A stretch of 18,995 nt of DNA, from positions 1 to 18,995 of the forward strand of contig CAZJHX010000188.1 of assembly GCA_964545715.1 (NCBI GenBank), in the 5' to 3' direction. The stretch is from CAZJHX01 sp964545715 (GTDB taxonomy: Bacteria; Myxococcota_A; UBA9042; GCA-2863065). The notes beneath the pieces are model-generated. The model saw only the letters and a list, made by a program, of their open reading frames with translations, was not told the origin of the DNA and did no database searches. The translations under genes and the position numbers were made by a program. Below, one piece after another: positions 7,207 through 14,641 of this stretch (position 1 is the stretch's first letter; each line of letters opens with the position of its first letter).

Positions 7207-8665
7207 CGCAGCACTGGAACTTGACGGCCTGGAAGCCGCCCGTGGCGCAGTCGGCGAAGGGCTTGGCGCCGTTCAGGACCAGCCCGTGCTTGCCGCACAT
7301 GTTGTCGGCCATCGCCTCGAGCTTGTCGGCGGGCAGACACTGGCCCGCGGCGGCCAGCTTGCCGATGCGGCACTGGGGCGCCTCGTCGGCCGTGGCGCAG
7401 CACTGGATCTTGGCGAAGCTGAAGCTGCCCTTGCCGCAGGAGTAGTGCGGGCGGATCTTGCTGAGCTCCATGCCGCTGTCGCCGCAGATCTCCTGCGCCT
7501 CGGCGACCCACTCGTCCTCGGACATGCAGAGGTCCTTGGCGCCGAAGAGGTCGGCTTTGCACAGCGAGCTGGGGGTGGGCTCGGGCGCCGGGTCGTTGGA
7601 GCCGGTGGTACCGTCGTTGGGTGTCTCGCCGTTGTCGCTGGGGGGCTTGGTGTCGTTGACCGGCGGCTTCGTGTCGAGCTGCTTGGCGCAGCACTCGAAC
7701 TTGGCGTGGCTGTAAGCGCCCTTGTCGCACTCACCGTCGACGCCGATGCCGACCAGAATCATGTTGGCGTCGGCGCAGATCTCGGAGGCGTACTGCTTCC
7801 AGACCTCGGCCGGCTTGCAGCTGGTGTTGCCGCCCATCATCTCAGCGAAGCACTGGTTGGGCTCGGGCTGCGGCTTGGGCTCGTCGCACTTGGTGCCGTC
7901 CGCGTTGACGCAGGGCTCGGGCTTGGGCTCGGGCTCGTCGCACTTGGTGCCGTCGTCGTTGTAGCAGGGCTCGGGCTGCGGCTTGGGCTCGTCTCACGTG
8001 GTGCCGTCGTCGTTGACGCATGGCTCGGGCTTGGGCTCGCAGTTGCGGGTGGTGGAGTCGCACGGGCTGGGCTCGTCTTTGGGGCAGCACGCGACCTTGG
8101 CCTGCACGAAGCCGCCTTTGCACTGGTCGCCCAGGCTCAGCGCGCTGAGCTGAAGGCCGTTGTCATTGCACAGCTCGTGGGCGTACTGCTTCCACACGTC
8201 GGCGGGCTTGCAGCTGGTGACGTCGCCCATCACGACGGTCTTGCACGGCTGCTGGGCCGGCGGCTCGGGCTTGGGCTCGCAGCTGGTGCCGTCCGCGTTG
8301 TCGCAGGGCTCGGGGTTGGGTTTGGGAGTGGGCGTCGGCGTGGGCGCCGGGTCGGTCGCGCCACAGCAGCTGATTGTTGCCGCCAGGTACGCGTCTTTGG
8401 CGTTGGCGCACTGGCCGAACACCTTGAGGTCAGCAACGGCCGCGGCGTCGCCGCAGAGCTTTACGGCGTGATCCTTCCATTGATCGGGCGACTGGCACAC
8501 GCCCTGGACCGTCTTGGTCTCGATTGTTTCGCACGAGCTGCTCAGCGCGCCGGATTGTGCGGCGATGCTGGAGTCGTCTTCTATGTGAAATGTCTCGGGA
8601 GATTGGGCGCAGCCGATGAGGGTGGGAAGGGCAAGGGCTACGAGTGGCATACACAGAGGTTTCAA
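7199..8665 (-). pseudogene. Lipoprotein with five six-Cys repeats, interrupted by an in-frame UGA
   Basis: The two open stretches 8665-7994 and 7840-7199 are in one frame, separated only by a TGA at 7996-7994. Read through, they give 488 aa. The start is TTG at 8665, supported by AGGAG six bases upstream. The signal peptide ends in lipobox L-I-G-C (Cys19). Five repeats follow the spacing C-x10-C-x13-C-x15-C-x10/11-CC: Cys45-101 (slightly divergent), 141-194, 272-326, 369-423 and 432-486. Pro/Glu/Lys linkers join them. Repeats 2-3 share C-K-P-A-[DE]-V-W-K-Q-Y-A. I know no family with this pattern. The UGA (codon 224) lies where sister linker units have D-G-T-K-C-D-E-P, so a Cys codon TGC has become TGA; the preceding Lys codon also differs. 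Most likely this is a nonsense change or a consensus error. It is divergent from the selenoprotein candidate gene. Confidence 0.75.
7850..8038 (-). repeat. 54-nt tandem linker repeat (18 aa) between six-Cys domains 2 and 3
   Basis: About three and a half copies of an 18-residue unit of the form P-E-P-C-x-N-x-D-G-T-K-C-D-E-P-K-P are seen, with anchor Cys at residues 216, 234, 252 and 272 of the read-through protein. The near-identical DNA units could recombine or be mis-assembled. The unit at 7994-8000 carries the TGA. Confidence 0.8.
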
Positions 8666-8808
8666 GCGTTTCTCCTAGTCCGCCGGATCAAGGCGGGTAT
8701 CTACTCCGGAGATTCCTTTCGGGACCCGCCCGAATCTCGTTGAAGAAAAAACGTCACTTGCGAAAAAAAATGTTGAAACCGTATGCTGGGCTCGCGCGTA
8801 CCGGGGGC
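8666..8808. promoter_or_regulatory. Divergent control region between the two Cys-rich lipoprotein genes
   Basis: About 140 bases must hold promoters for both the six-Cys gene (minus) and the selenoprotein candidate (plus). Two nested inverted repeats occur: GGCGGGT...ACCCGCC and, inside it, GAGATTC...GAATCTC (about 8691-8740). An A-rich stretch follows (8743-8770) with one CGTCAC half site near 8750, the same hexamer as in the 16613-16671 array. No clear -35/-10 or -24/-12 was found. Confidence 0.4.
8672..8676 (-). promoter_or_regulatory. Ribosome binding site that selects a TTG start
   Basis: AGGAG on the minus strand is six bases before the TTG at 8665. The nearest ATG (8650) would be 21 bases away and would leave a signal peptide without its basic N-terminus. 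Confidence 0.65.
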
Positions 8809-10422
8809 ATGCTTTTGATTAGGTCGTCTTTTTTCGCTCTGGTTCTGCTCGCCATGACCGCGCTCAGCTGCGCGGACACCGAGCTGAACCCACCCGCTGC
8901 TGAATCGGCAGGGGACCAAACAACCGATCCGACGCCGGATCCCGATCCGGATCCGGACCCGGTGCCTGATCCGGACCCGGACCCGGACCCGGACCCCGAC
9001 CCGGACCCGGACCCCGATCCGGACCCAGACCCCGATCCGGACCCCGACCCCGAGCCCGACCCGGACCCCGATCCCGATCCGGACCCCGTTTGCGTGCCGG
9101 ACTGCGCGGGCAAGACCTGCGGCGACGACGGCTGCGAGGGCACCTGCGGTTCCTGCGCCGACAACGAGCTGTGCGAGGCGGGCGGGTGCGTGTGCGTGCC
9201 CAGCTGCGGCGACAGCCTATGCGGTGACGACGGCTGCGGTGGCAGCTGCGGCCAGTGCCAGGGCTGCTTCGGACCCGACCCGGCCCTGTGCGAAGAGGGC
9301 ATCTGCCTGCAGGTGTGCTGCCCCGACTGCACCGACAAAGAGTGCGGCGACGACGGCTGCGGCAGCGCATGTGGCCAGTGCGGACCCGGCGACGCCTGCT
9401 TCGACGGCGCGTGCGAGTGCGTCCCCACCTGCGGTGATGCGGTGTGCGGCGACGATGGCTGCGGTGGGACTTGCGGGGCGTGCGGCGAAGATCAGTTCTG
9501 CAGCGCGGGCGTCTGCGTCGACTCGTGCATCCCCTCCTGTCTGGGCAAGACCTGCGGCGACGACGGGTGCGGCGGCAGCTGCGGCACATGCGACGGCGCC
9601 CAGGATGCCTGTGTCGACGGGCAGTGCGCGTGCCAGCCGGCCTGCGCAGGCAAGCAATGCGGTGCGGACGGCTGCGGTGGTGCGTGTGGCGAGTGCGCCG
9701 GCGCGACCAGCTGCAACGCGGACGGCATGTGCGTGTGCGTGCCCCAATGCGACGGCATGACCTGCGGCGCGGACGGCTGTGGCGGCTCCTGCGGGACGTG
9801 CGCCGCCAACGAGCAGTGTAGCGGGGACGGTGCATGTCTGTGCGTGCCCGCGTGCGACGGCAAGCAGTGCGGCGCCAATGGGTGCGGCGGCACCTGCGGC
9901 ACCTGCGCTCCTGACGCCACCTGCGAGGCCGGTCAGTGTGAGACCGTCGCGTCCGTTTGTCCGCCAAGCGGGCCGCTGGGCACCGGCATCGGCGACACCA
10001 TGGAGGACGTGGTGCTGAAGGACTGCGACGGCAACGACTATTCGCTGCACGACCTGTGCGCGTATAAAGCGTCGTGGATATTCGGCTACGCCCACTGGTG
10101 AGGTGGCTGTAAACAAGTCGCCGGTTCGGTGATGGAAAAACGCTACCAGAAATACAAAGGCCAGAACTACCAGCAGTACCTCGTGATCCAGGACGGCACG
10201 ACGGGCCCGGCAAACTCCACCCTGTGCAAGCAGGTCCGTGACGACTACAACCTGACTTTTCCGGTCCTGTACGACCCGACCAACAAGCTGCACAGCAAAT
10301 ATAAGCTGGGCGTCAACGAGGGGAACCTGGTCATCGGCGAGGGCTCAGTGCTGTTGAAGAACCAGAAATACGCCAACCAATCGACCATTGACGCGGCTAT
10401 CGCGGCGGAGCTGGCCAAGTAG
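8809..10422 (+). CDS. Predicted selenoprotein: Cys-rich repeat lipoprotein with C-terminal redoxin domain (UGA = Sec431)
   Basis: The start is the ATG at 8809, giving M-L-L-I-R-S-S, a hydrophobic core and lipobox A-L-S-C (Cys21); an ATG at 8770 is an alternative. Residues of about 43-95 are an Asp-Pro stalk. Eight repeats of the form C-V-P-x-C-x-G-K-x-C-G-x-D-G-C-G-G-x-C-G-x-C follow. The C-terminal domain opens G-D-T-M-E-D-V-V-L-K-D-C-D-G-N, as in redoxin/TlpA-like thioredoxin folds. It then reaches F-G-Y-A-H-W and a TGA at 10099-10101. Beyond it the same frame continues G-G-C-K-Q and a full fold (L-T-F-P-V-L-Y-D-P-T, V-I-G-E-G-S-V-L-L-K) to TAG at 10422. The TGA replaces the attacking Cys of W-C-x-x-C, giving W-U-G-G-C (Sec431, Cys434; 537 aa). 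Cys-to-Sec replacement at a redox site, with a fitting hairpin downstream, is how bacterial selenoproteins look. The product would be an outer-membrane or periplasmic thiol oxidoreductase. A TGC-to-TGA error is the main alternative. Confidence 0.7.
8935..9090 (+). repeat. Asp-Pro dipeptide stalk (GA[CT]CC[GC] hexamer repeats)
   Basis: About 26 Asp-Pro units in a row, with a few Val, Glu or Thr substitutions, are encoded by degenerate GAC/GAT-CCG/CCC/CCA hexamers. It is a rigid, acidic spacer between the lipid anchor and the Cys-rich domains, common in surface lipoproteins of Myxococcota and relatives. Confidence 0.9.
9091..9945 (+). repeat. Eight tandem Cys-rich protein repeats
   Basis: Eight units of about 34-42 residues begin C-[VIQC]-P-x-C and contain C-G-[DA]-[DN]-G-C-G-G-x-C-G-x-C, each with about eight Cys. 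They are the repeats familiar from myxobacterial and bradymonad surface proteins and are probably extracytoplasmic disulfide-bonded modules. Confidence 0.85.
10117..10133 (+). promoter_or_regulatory. Bacterial SECIS-like hairpin downstream of the in-frame UGA
   Basis: GTCGCC (10117-10122) pairs with GGTGAT (10128-10133), two pairs being G-U, around loop GGTTC. One further G-C pair can form, leaving loop GTT. The loop begins 21 nt after the TGA. The general bacterial SECIS model asks for a short stem and a small loop with a G among its first two bases, about 16-37 nt after UGA, so this fits. The E. coli fdhF element also carries GGU in its loop. A stem this short can occur by chance. Confidence 0.5.
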
Positions 10423-10463
10423 AAGCGACCCGTCCGGCGCTGGTTTTCGGGCTCATCACGCTC

Positions 10464-11701
10464 ATGTTCGTCGCCGCTTGTGCGGACGGTTCGGCGCCGT
10501 CGGATGCCGTGCCGGATGTCGCGACGGCCACCGCCACCCAGCCCGACGCAGGCCCCACGGCGGATGTCGTGGCCGAGCCGGAGCCGCCCTCCAGCGTCGG
10601 TTTCATCCAACGCAGCGTCGACGGACCGGACGGGGTCTCGCTGCCCATCGTCGTGTGGTACCCGGCGCACGGCCCGTTTCCCAAGCGGGATCCGCGAAAT
10701 TACCTCGGCCTGCTGAAGGGCGCCGCCTACCCGGAGGTGCCGGCGGCGCCACGGGGGGGCTCCCCATAAATACCCGCGGCCGGCGGAGGGGCGCCGCCAC
10801 CCGGGCGGGGCGGGCGGCGCCGGGACGCTGGCCCCTGATTCTGTTCAGCCACGGCAGCCGCGCCGTCAACGTGCAGTCTGTCGATCTCTGTGAAGCCTGG
10901 GCGCTGGCCGGCTACGTCGTCGCCGCCCCCAACCACGTCGGCAACACGCTCATGGACGCCAACGCCGGCGAGAAGATGGCGGAGGTCGGGCTTCGGCGTC
11001 CCGATGATATCGCGGCGACTCTGTCCTTTGTCACCGACGTCAACGACGACCCGGGCGAGGTCCTCTTCGACCGGGTGGACGTCGAGCGCGTGGCCGTGGC
11101 CGGGCACTCCTTTGGTGCGCTGACGGCGTTGGTCGTCTCGGGGGCCGCCATCGACGTCGTGGGTGCCCGGACGCGCTGCGACGCAGGTGATGATCTCAAA
11201 GGCGCGTGCGACATGCTCGCAGAGCTGACCGACGATCTCTACGTCGGGCGTCCACCATCGCTGGAGAACATTCGCGCCGGCATCGCCTTGAGCCCGGCTG
11301 TCTGGGGCCTGTTCGGCGAATTGGGACTGTCAAAGGTCACCGCCCCGGTGTTCGTCGGAGCGGGCACGCTGGACACCGTGACTCCTGTGAAGGAGCACGC
11401 AGAGCCGATCTACGCTGCCCTGCCCAAGCCCCGCGCGCTGGCGATGTTTCCCACGGCCGGTCACTACGCCTTCTCCAATTTTTGCGATATCCCAGACATC
11501 GAGACGCTGTCGGGTGGCGTGATCGCCGAGTGCGACGAGCAGTTCATCGACTCCCACGAGGCGATGGCGATCACCGCCACATTGACCCTGGCCTGGCTGG
11601 ATGCCTACGTGCGTGACGACCCGGCCCCGCTGGCCGCTCTGGAAGAGACCGCTGCTGCACAATGGTCGGGAACAGTCGACGTAATGGTCGAATCCAAGTA
11701 A
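10464..11701 (+). pseudogene. Alpha/beta-hydrolase lipoprotein (PAF-acetylhydrolase / dienelactone hydrolase-like), split by a 71-nt insertion
   Basis: The N-terminal part lies in one frame to a TAA at 10767-10769, the C-terminal part in another. Removing 10751-10821 joins them as Y-P-E-V-P-A-A-P-G-R-W-P-L-I-L-F-S-H-G-S, an ordinary hydrolase strand and oxyanion-hole motif, to give 388 aa. The nucleophile elbow G-H-S-F-G is at 11102-11116. Later G-T-L-D-T-V-T-P and T-A-G-H-Y-A-F offer the Asp and His. This resembles PAF-acetylhydrolase II and dienelactone hydrolase-type esterases. Before the ATG at 10464 the frame encodes L-V-F-G-L-I-T-L, then M-F-V-A-A-C, a lipobox, so the true start must be upstream. 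No ATG, GTG or TTG exists back to the stop at 10389, so a CTG (10440) or a further sequence error is needed. It follows the redoxin gene almost directly and precedes the NtrC gene by 10 bases. Confidence 0.75.
10751..10821. other. 71-nt GC-rich insertion between 9-bp direct repeats
   Basis: GGCGGCGCC occurs at 10742-10750 and again at 10813-10821. Deleting one copy plus the sequence between restores both frame and hydrolase motif. The segment is full of G and C runs, like the tracts near 7120 and 18910, so a mis-assembly is more likely than a mobile element. Confidence 0.7.
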
Positions 11702-11711
11702 AAGAGCCCGC

Positions 11712-13113
11712 ATGACGCGAGCCAGCAGAAGAGTCTTGGTTATCGATGACGACGCGGTCGTCACCGGGCTGATCCACCGCATTCTGAGCACGACTGGCTG
11801 TCTGGTCGAGTCTGTGGAGACGGGGCAGGACGCGCTGAAAGCCGCTAAGGGGTTCGAGGGCGTGATCGTCCTGGATATCCGACTACCCGACATCGATGGG
11901 CCGACCGTCTTCAAGAAGCTGAAGGCTCTGGCGCCCACGTGTCCGGTCATCTTCCTGACAGGGCACGGCTCCATGGACCTGGCGCTGGACGCGATGCAGG
12001 ACGGCGCGTTTGAGTTCATCGACAAGACCACGCTCATCGCGCGGCTGCCCGCTGCCGTCGAAGAGGCGTTTCGCACCATCAACGCGGCGGGTGATCCGGG
12101 CAGCAGCCAGGGCTTTGGCCACATCGTTACTCAATCGCGCGAGATGGGGGTGCTGTTTCGCACATTGCGCAACGCGATCGAGTCGACGGTGCCTGTGCTG
12201 ATTCACGGCGAGAGCGGTACCGGCAAGGAGCTGATCGCGCGCGCCATCCACGAGCAGAGCGCGTCCGCCCGCGGTCCGTTCATCGCCATCAACTGCGCGG
12301 GCATCCCTGAGCCGCTGCTTGAGGCTGAGCTCTTCGGTTATGAGCGCGGTGCGTTTACCGGCGCTGTGTCGCGTCGCATCGGCAAGTTCGAGGCAGCGCA
12401 CGGAGGCACGCTGCTGCTGGACGAGATCGGTGAGATGCACCCCATGCTGCAAGCCAAGCTGCTGCGCGTTCTGCAAGAGGGGGAGCTGCAGCGCCTGGGC
12501 GGCAACCAGACCATCAAGACCGAGTGTCGGGTGGTGTCCGCCACGAACCGCGACCTGGAGCAGGAGATCGAGGATGGCCGCTTCCGCGCCGACCTCATAC
12601 TATCGCCTTGCCGTCTTCAGCGTGTTCGTGCCGCCCCTGCGCGACAGGTCGGGCGATATCGCATTGTTGGCCGAGCACTTCGTAAAGCGCTTCTGCCAGC
12701 GCGAGGAGAAGAAGGCGCGAAAGCTGGACGCCAAGGCACTGCAGCTGCTCCATGCGTACGACTACCCCGGCAATGTGCGCGAGCTGGAGAACGTGCTGTC
12801 GTACGCGGTGGTCTCCAGTCGTGGGGAGCTGCTGACGATCGCCGACATGCCGCCCAGCTTTCTGAGGTCGGTGTCTCGCTATCGAGACCGCATCGCCGCC
12901 GCCAGCGGGGAGGCTCCGGCCGCCGCTGATCCGACGGCGCTGCTGTCCAACCAGCCGATCGAGACCCTGGCGGAGATGGAGCGCAAGCACATCCTGCGGG
13001 CTCTCAGTGCGGCGGACGGCAACAAGAGCGCGGCGGCCAGCACCCTGGGTATCAGCCGCATGACCCTCTATCGCAAACTGACCGAGTACAACCTGGCCGA
13101 GGGCGAAGAATGA
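11712..13113 (+). pseudogene. NtrC-family sigma-54 response regulator with a one-base frameshift
   Basis: The domains are a receiver (residues 1-120; I-D-D-D, phospho-acceptor Asp55, Lys105), an AAA+ sigma-54 activator domain (Walker A G-E-S-G-T-G-K-E at 166-173; G-A-F-T-G-A at 213-218, which contacts sigma-54; Walker B L-L-L-D-E-I-G) and a C-terminal Fis-type helix-turn-helix (N-K-S-A-A-A-S-T-L-G-I-S-R-M-T-L-Y-R-K). The frame breaks in F-R-A-D-L-Y-Y-R-L: an extra A at 12597 shifts it by one. Without that base the protein is 466 aa, normal for the family. There is no slippery sequence, so this is a sequence error or a recent mutation. It probably shares a transcript with the hydrolase upstream and overlaps the HPt gene by ATGA. 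Phosphorylation would let it open sigma-54 promoters such as those near 16500-16720; that link is inference. Confidence 0.85.
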
Positions 13114-13472
13114 GCGAGCTGGAGCGGCTGGATCCCGCCGTTATCGGACAGCTGCTCGAGCTCGAAGAGACCCTTGGTCAGCCCGGCATTCTCGCGGACA
13201 CCGCGGCGGACTTCGACAACCACGGCCGCACGCGGCTGGCCGAGCTGCGCGACGCAGTGGCCGGCGGCAACGGGCCCGAGGTCAAGCGCCTCGCTCATAC
13301 GTTGAAGGGCAGCGCGGGAGCGCTTGGCGCCAGAAGGCTTCACCACCTCTGTGGGCAGCTGGAGGCGTCTGCGTCGCAGGACCGGGGCTCAGGCAACGCG
13401 CTCCTGGCCGCCGTGATCTCGGAGTTCGAGGCGGTAGTCGCGGCGCTCGCGCTTCAGTCCTCAGCCGGGTAG
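13110..13472 (+). CDS. HPt (histidine phosphotransfer) protein
   Basis: This 120-aa helical protein has the HPt signature A-H-T-L-K-G-S-A-G-A-L-G with the phospho-accepting His63. It would carry phosphate between receiver domains in a His-Asp-His-Asp relay in the cytoplasm. Its ATG overlaps the stop of the NtrC-type gene (ATGA), so the two are translationally coupled, which makes that regulator or the hybrid kinase nearby its likely partner. Its 3' end overlaps the convergent histidine kinase gene by 12 bases. Confidence 0.9.
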   Translation: MSELERLDPAVIGQLLELEETLGQPGILADTAADFDNHGRTRLAELRDAVAGGNGPEVKRLAHTLKGSAGALGARRLHHLCGQLEASASQDRGSGNALLAAVISEFEAVVAALALQSSAG

Positions 13473-14549
13473 CCAAACCGAGACAGAGGTCCCAACGCCC
13501 CTCGCGCTCTCGATGTTGATCCGGCCGTCCATAAGGGAGATCAGCTCGCGCGTCACCGTCAGCCCCAGTCCGGTGCCGCCGTAGGTCGATGTGCGCTCTG
13601 AGTGCGCCTGATAGAACGGCTCGAAGATCGCCTCGAGCTGCTTGGTCGTGAGCCCGACGCCGGTATCGCGCACGACAAAGTGTGTGCCGGCTTTTCCATC
13701 GCGATCCTCGGCGTCTACCGTCATGTGCACCGAGCCCTCGTCGGTGAACTTGATGGCGTTGGAGACCAGATTCAGCAAGACTTGATCAAGGCGCAGCGGG
13801 TCGGTCCTGATCGCGCCGTCAACACGCACATCCACCGTCAGGTCCAGGCCGCTCTTGGATGCCAGTGGGCGCGCGGTGGTCAGGACGTTGTCCACGACGC
13901 TGGCGATGCCGACGGTCTCGTAGTTGGCTCGCATCCGGCCGGCCTCGATCTTGGAGAGGTCCAGCACCTCGTTGATCAGGGCAAGCAGATGGTGCGCCGC
14001 GTGTCGGATCCGGCCCAGGTCTGAAGCGGCCGTATCATTACCCTCGAGCGCGGCATCCTCCGCCATGAGCTCGCTGTAGCCGATGATCGCATTGAGCGGC
14101 GTCCGCAATTCGTGGCTTGTGCTGGCCAGAAACCGGCTCTTGGCCCGGCTGGCCGCGTGCGCATGATCGCGAGCCAAACGCAGCTCATCGTTCAGCTCTC
14201 GCTCCCGGGTGACATCGCGCGCCGCCGCATAGAGCAACCCCGTATTTGGGTCCGGACGGCAGGTCCACGACAGCCGGCGCCAGCCGCCGTCGCGGGTTGC
14301 GAAGCGGCTTTCAAAGCGAATGCGGTCCTTCCCCGCCGAGAGGTCGGCCAACTGAGCCTGGGTCGCCTTCGCGTCCTCTGGATGGACAAACTCGATGAAG
14401 GGGCGGGCCTCCAGCTCGTCGATGGTCCAGCCCAGCGTCTCGGTGAACGCCGCGTTCAGCGCCTCGAAGTAGCCGGCCGTATTCGCCAGGCACAGCGGCT
14501 CCAGCGACAGATCGAAGAAGTTTCTGAACTCGGTTGCGGTCGGCTTCAT
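13461..14549 (-). CDS. Cytoplasmic PAS-domain histidine kinase
   Basis: The protein has 362 aa with no membrane segment. A PAS domain (about residues 5-115, with P-E-D-A and the end motif A-A-A-R-D-V-T-R-E-R) is followed by HisKA with H-box S-T-S-H-E-L-R-T-P-L-N-A-I-I-G-Y (His146). The HATPase domain then shows N-L-V-S-N-A-I-K-F-T, D-T-G-V-G-L and G-G-T-G-L-G-L-T. It should autophosphorylate and pass phosphate to a receiver; the signal is unknown and intracellular. It is divergent from the receiver-kinase hybrid across 92 bases, and convergent with the HPt gene, overlapping it by 12 bases. The Shine-Dalgarno is weak. Confidence 0.92.
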   Translation of the reverse strand: MKPTATEFRNFFDLSLEPLCLANTAGYFEALNAAFTETLGWTIDELEARPFIEFVHPEDAKATQAQLADLSAGKDRIRFESRFATRDGGWRRLSWTCRPDPNTGLLYAAARDVTRERELNDELRLARDHAHAASRAKSRFLASTSHELRTPLNAIIGYSELMAEDAALEGNDTAASDLGRIRHAAHHLLALINEVLDLSKIEAGRMRANYETVGIASVVDNVLTTARPLASKSGLDLTVDVRVDGAIRTDPLRLDQVLLNLVSNAIKFTDEGSVHMTVDAEDRDGKAGTHFVVRDTGVGLTTKQLEAIFEPFYQAHSERTSTYGGTGLGLTVTRELISLMDGRINIESARGVGTSVSVWLPG

Positions 14550-14641
14550 CCGCGATCACTGCCTGGCATGCCGACGTGCACTTCAGGCCGATGTCGTGGT
14601 AGAGGTGCACAGAGTGCCCAACTGATATAGGACGGACATAC
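14550..14641. promoter_or_regulatory. Divergent intergenic region between two kinase genes
   Basis: These 92 bases must hold promoters for the PAS kinase (minus) and the hybrid kinase (plus). TGCAC elements within GTGCAC occur twice about 30 bases apart (near 14575 and 14607), a possible operator pair. AGGA about ten bases before the ATG at 14642 is a plausible ribosome site. No convincing -35/-10 or correctly spaced -24/-12 was found. Confidence 0.35.

Noticed and set aside
7994..7996. In-frame TGA of the six-Cys lipoprotein as a second selenocysteine codon
   Set aside because: The site is a Pro-rich linker, not a redox motif. The only hairpin nearby (GCAG/CTGC) has a C-first loop, and an adjacent codon also differs, so a mutation or error is more likely.
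8935..9090. CRISPR-like or DNA-level repeat array
   Set aside because: The hexamers simply encode Asp-Pro with varying codons; there are no spacers or conserved repeat units.
8864..10293. Long minus-strand open frames opposite the Cys-rich selenoprotein gene
   Set aside because: They are Arg/Ser- or Ala-rich shadows of the GC-rich repeats, with no motifs, signals or ribosome sites.
10129..10422. Independent 97-aa gene after the redoxin
   Set aside because: It is in the same frame as the upstream protein, has no ribosome site and begins in the middle of a thioredoxin-like fold, so it is the C-terminal part of the selenoprotein candidate.
12590..12605. Programmed ribosomal frameshift in the NtrC-type gene
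   Set aside because: No slippery heptamer or downstream structure is evident, and removal of one base restores a fully conventional sequence.
14565..14581. Sigma-54 promoter before the hybrid kinase (TGGCATG...GTGCA)
   Set aside because: The spacing is one base too long.
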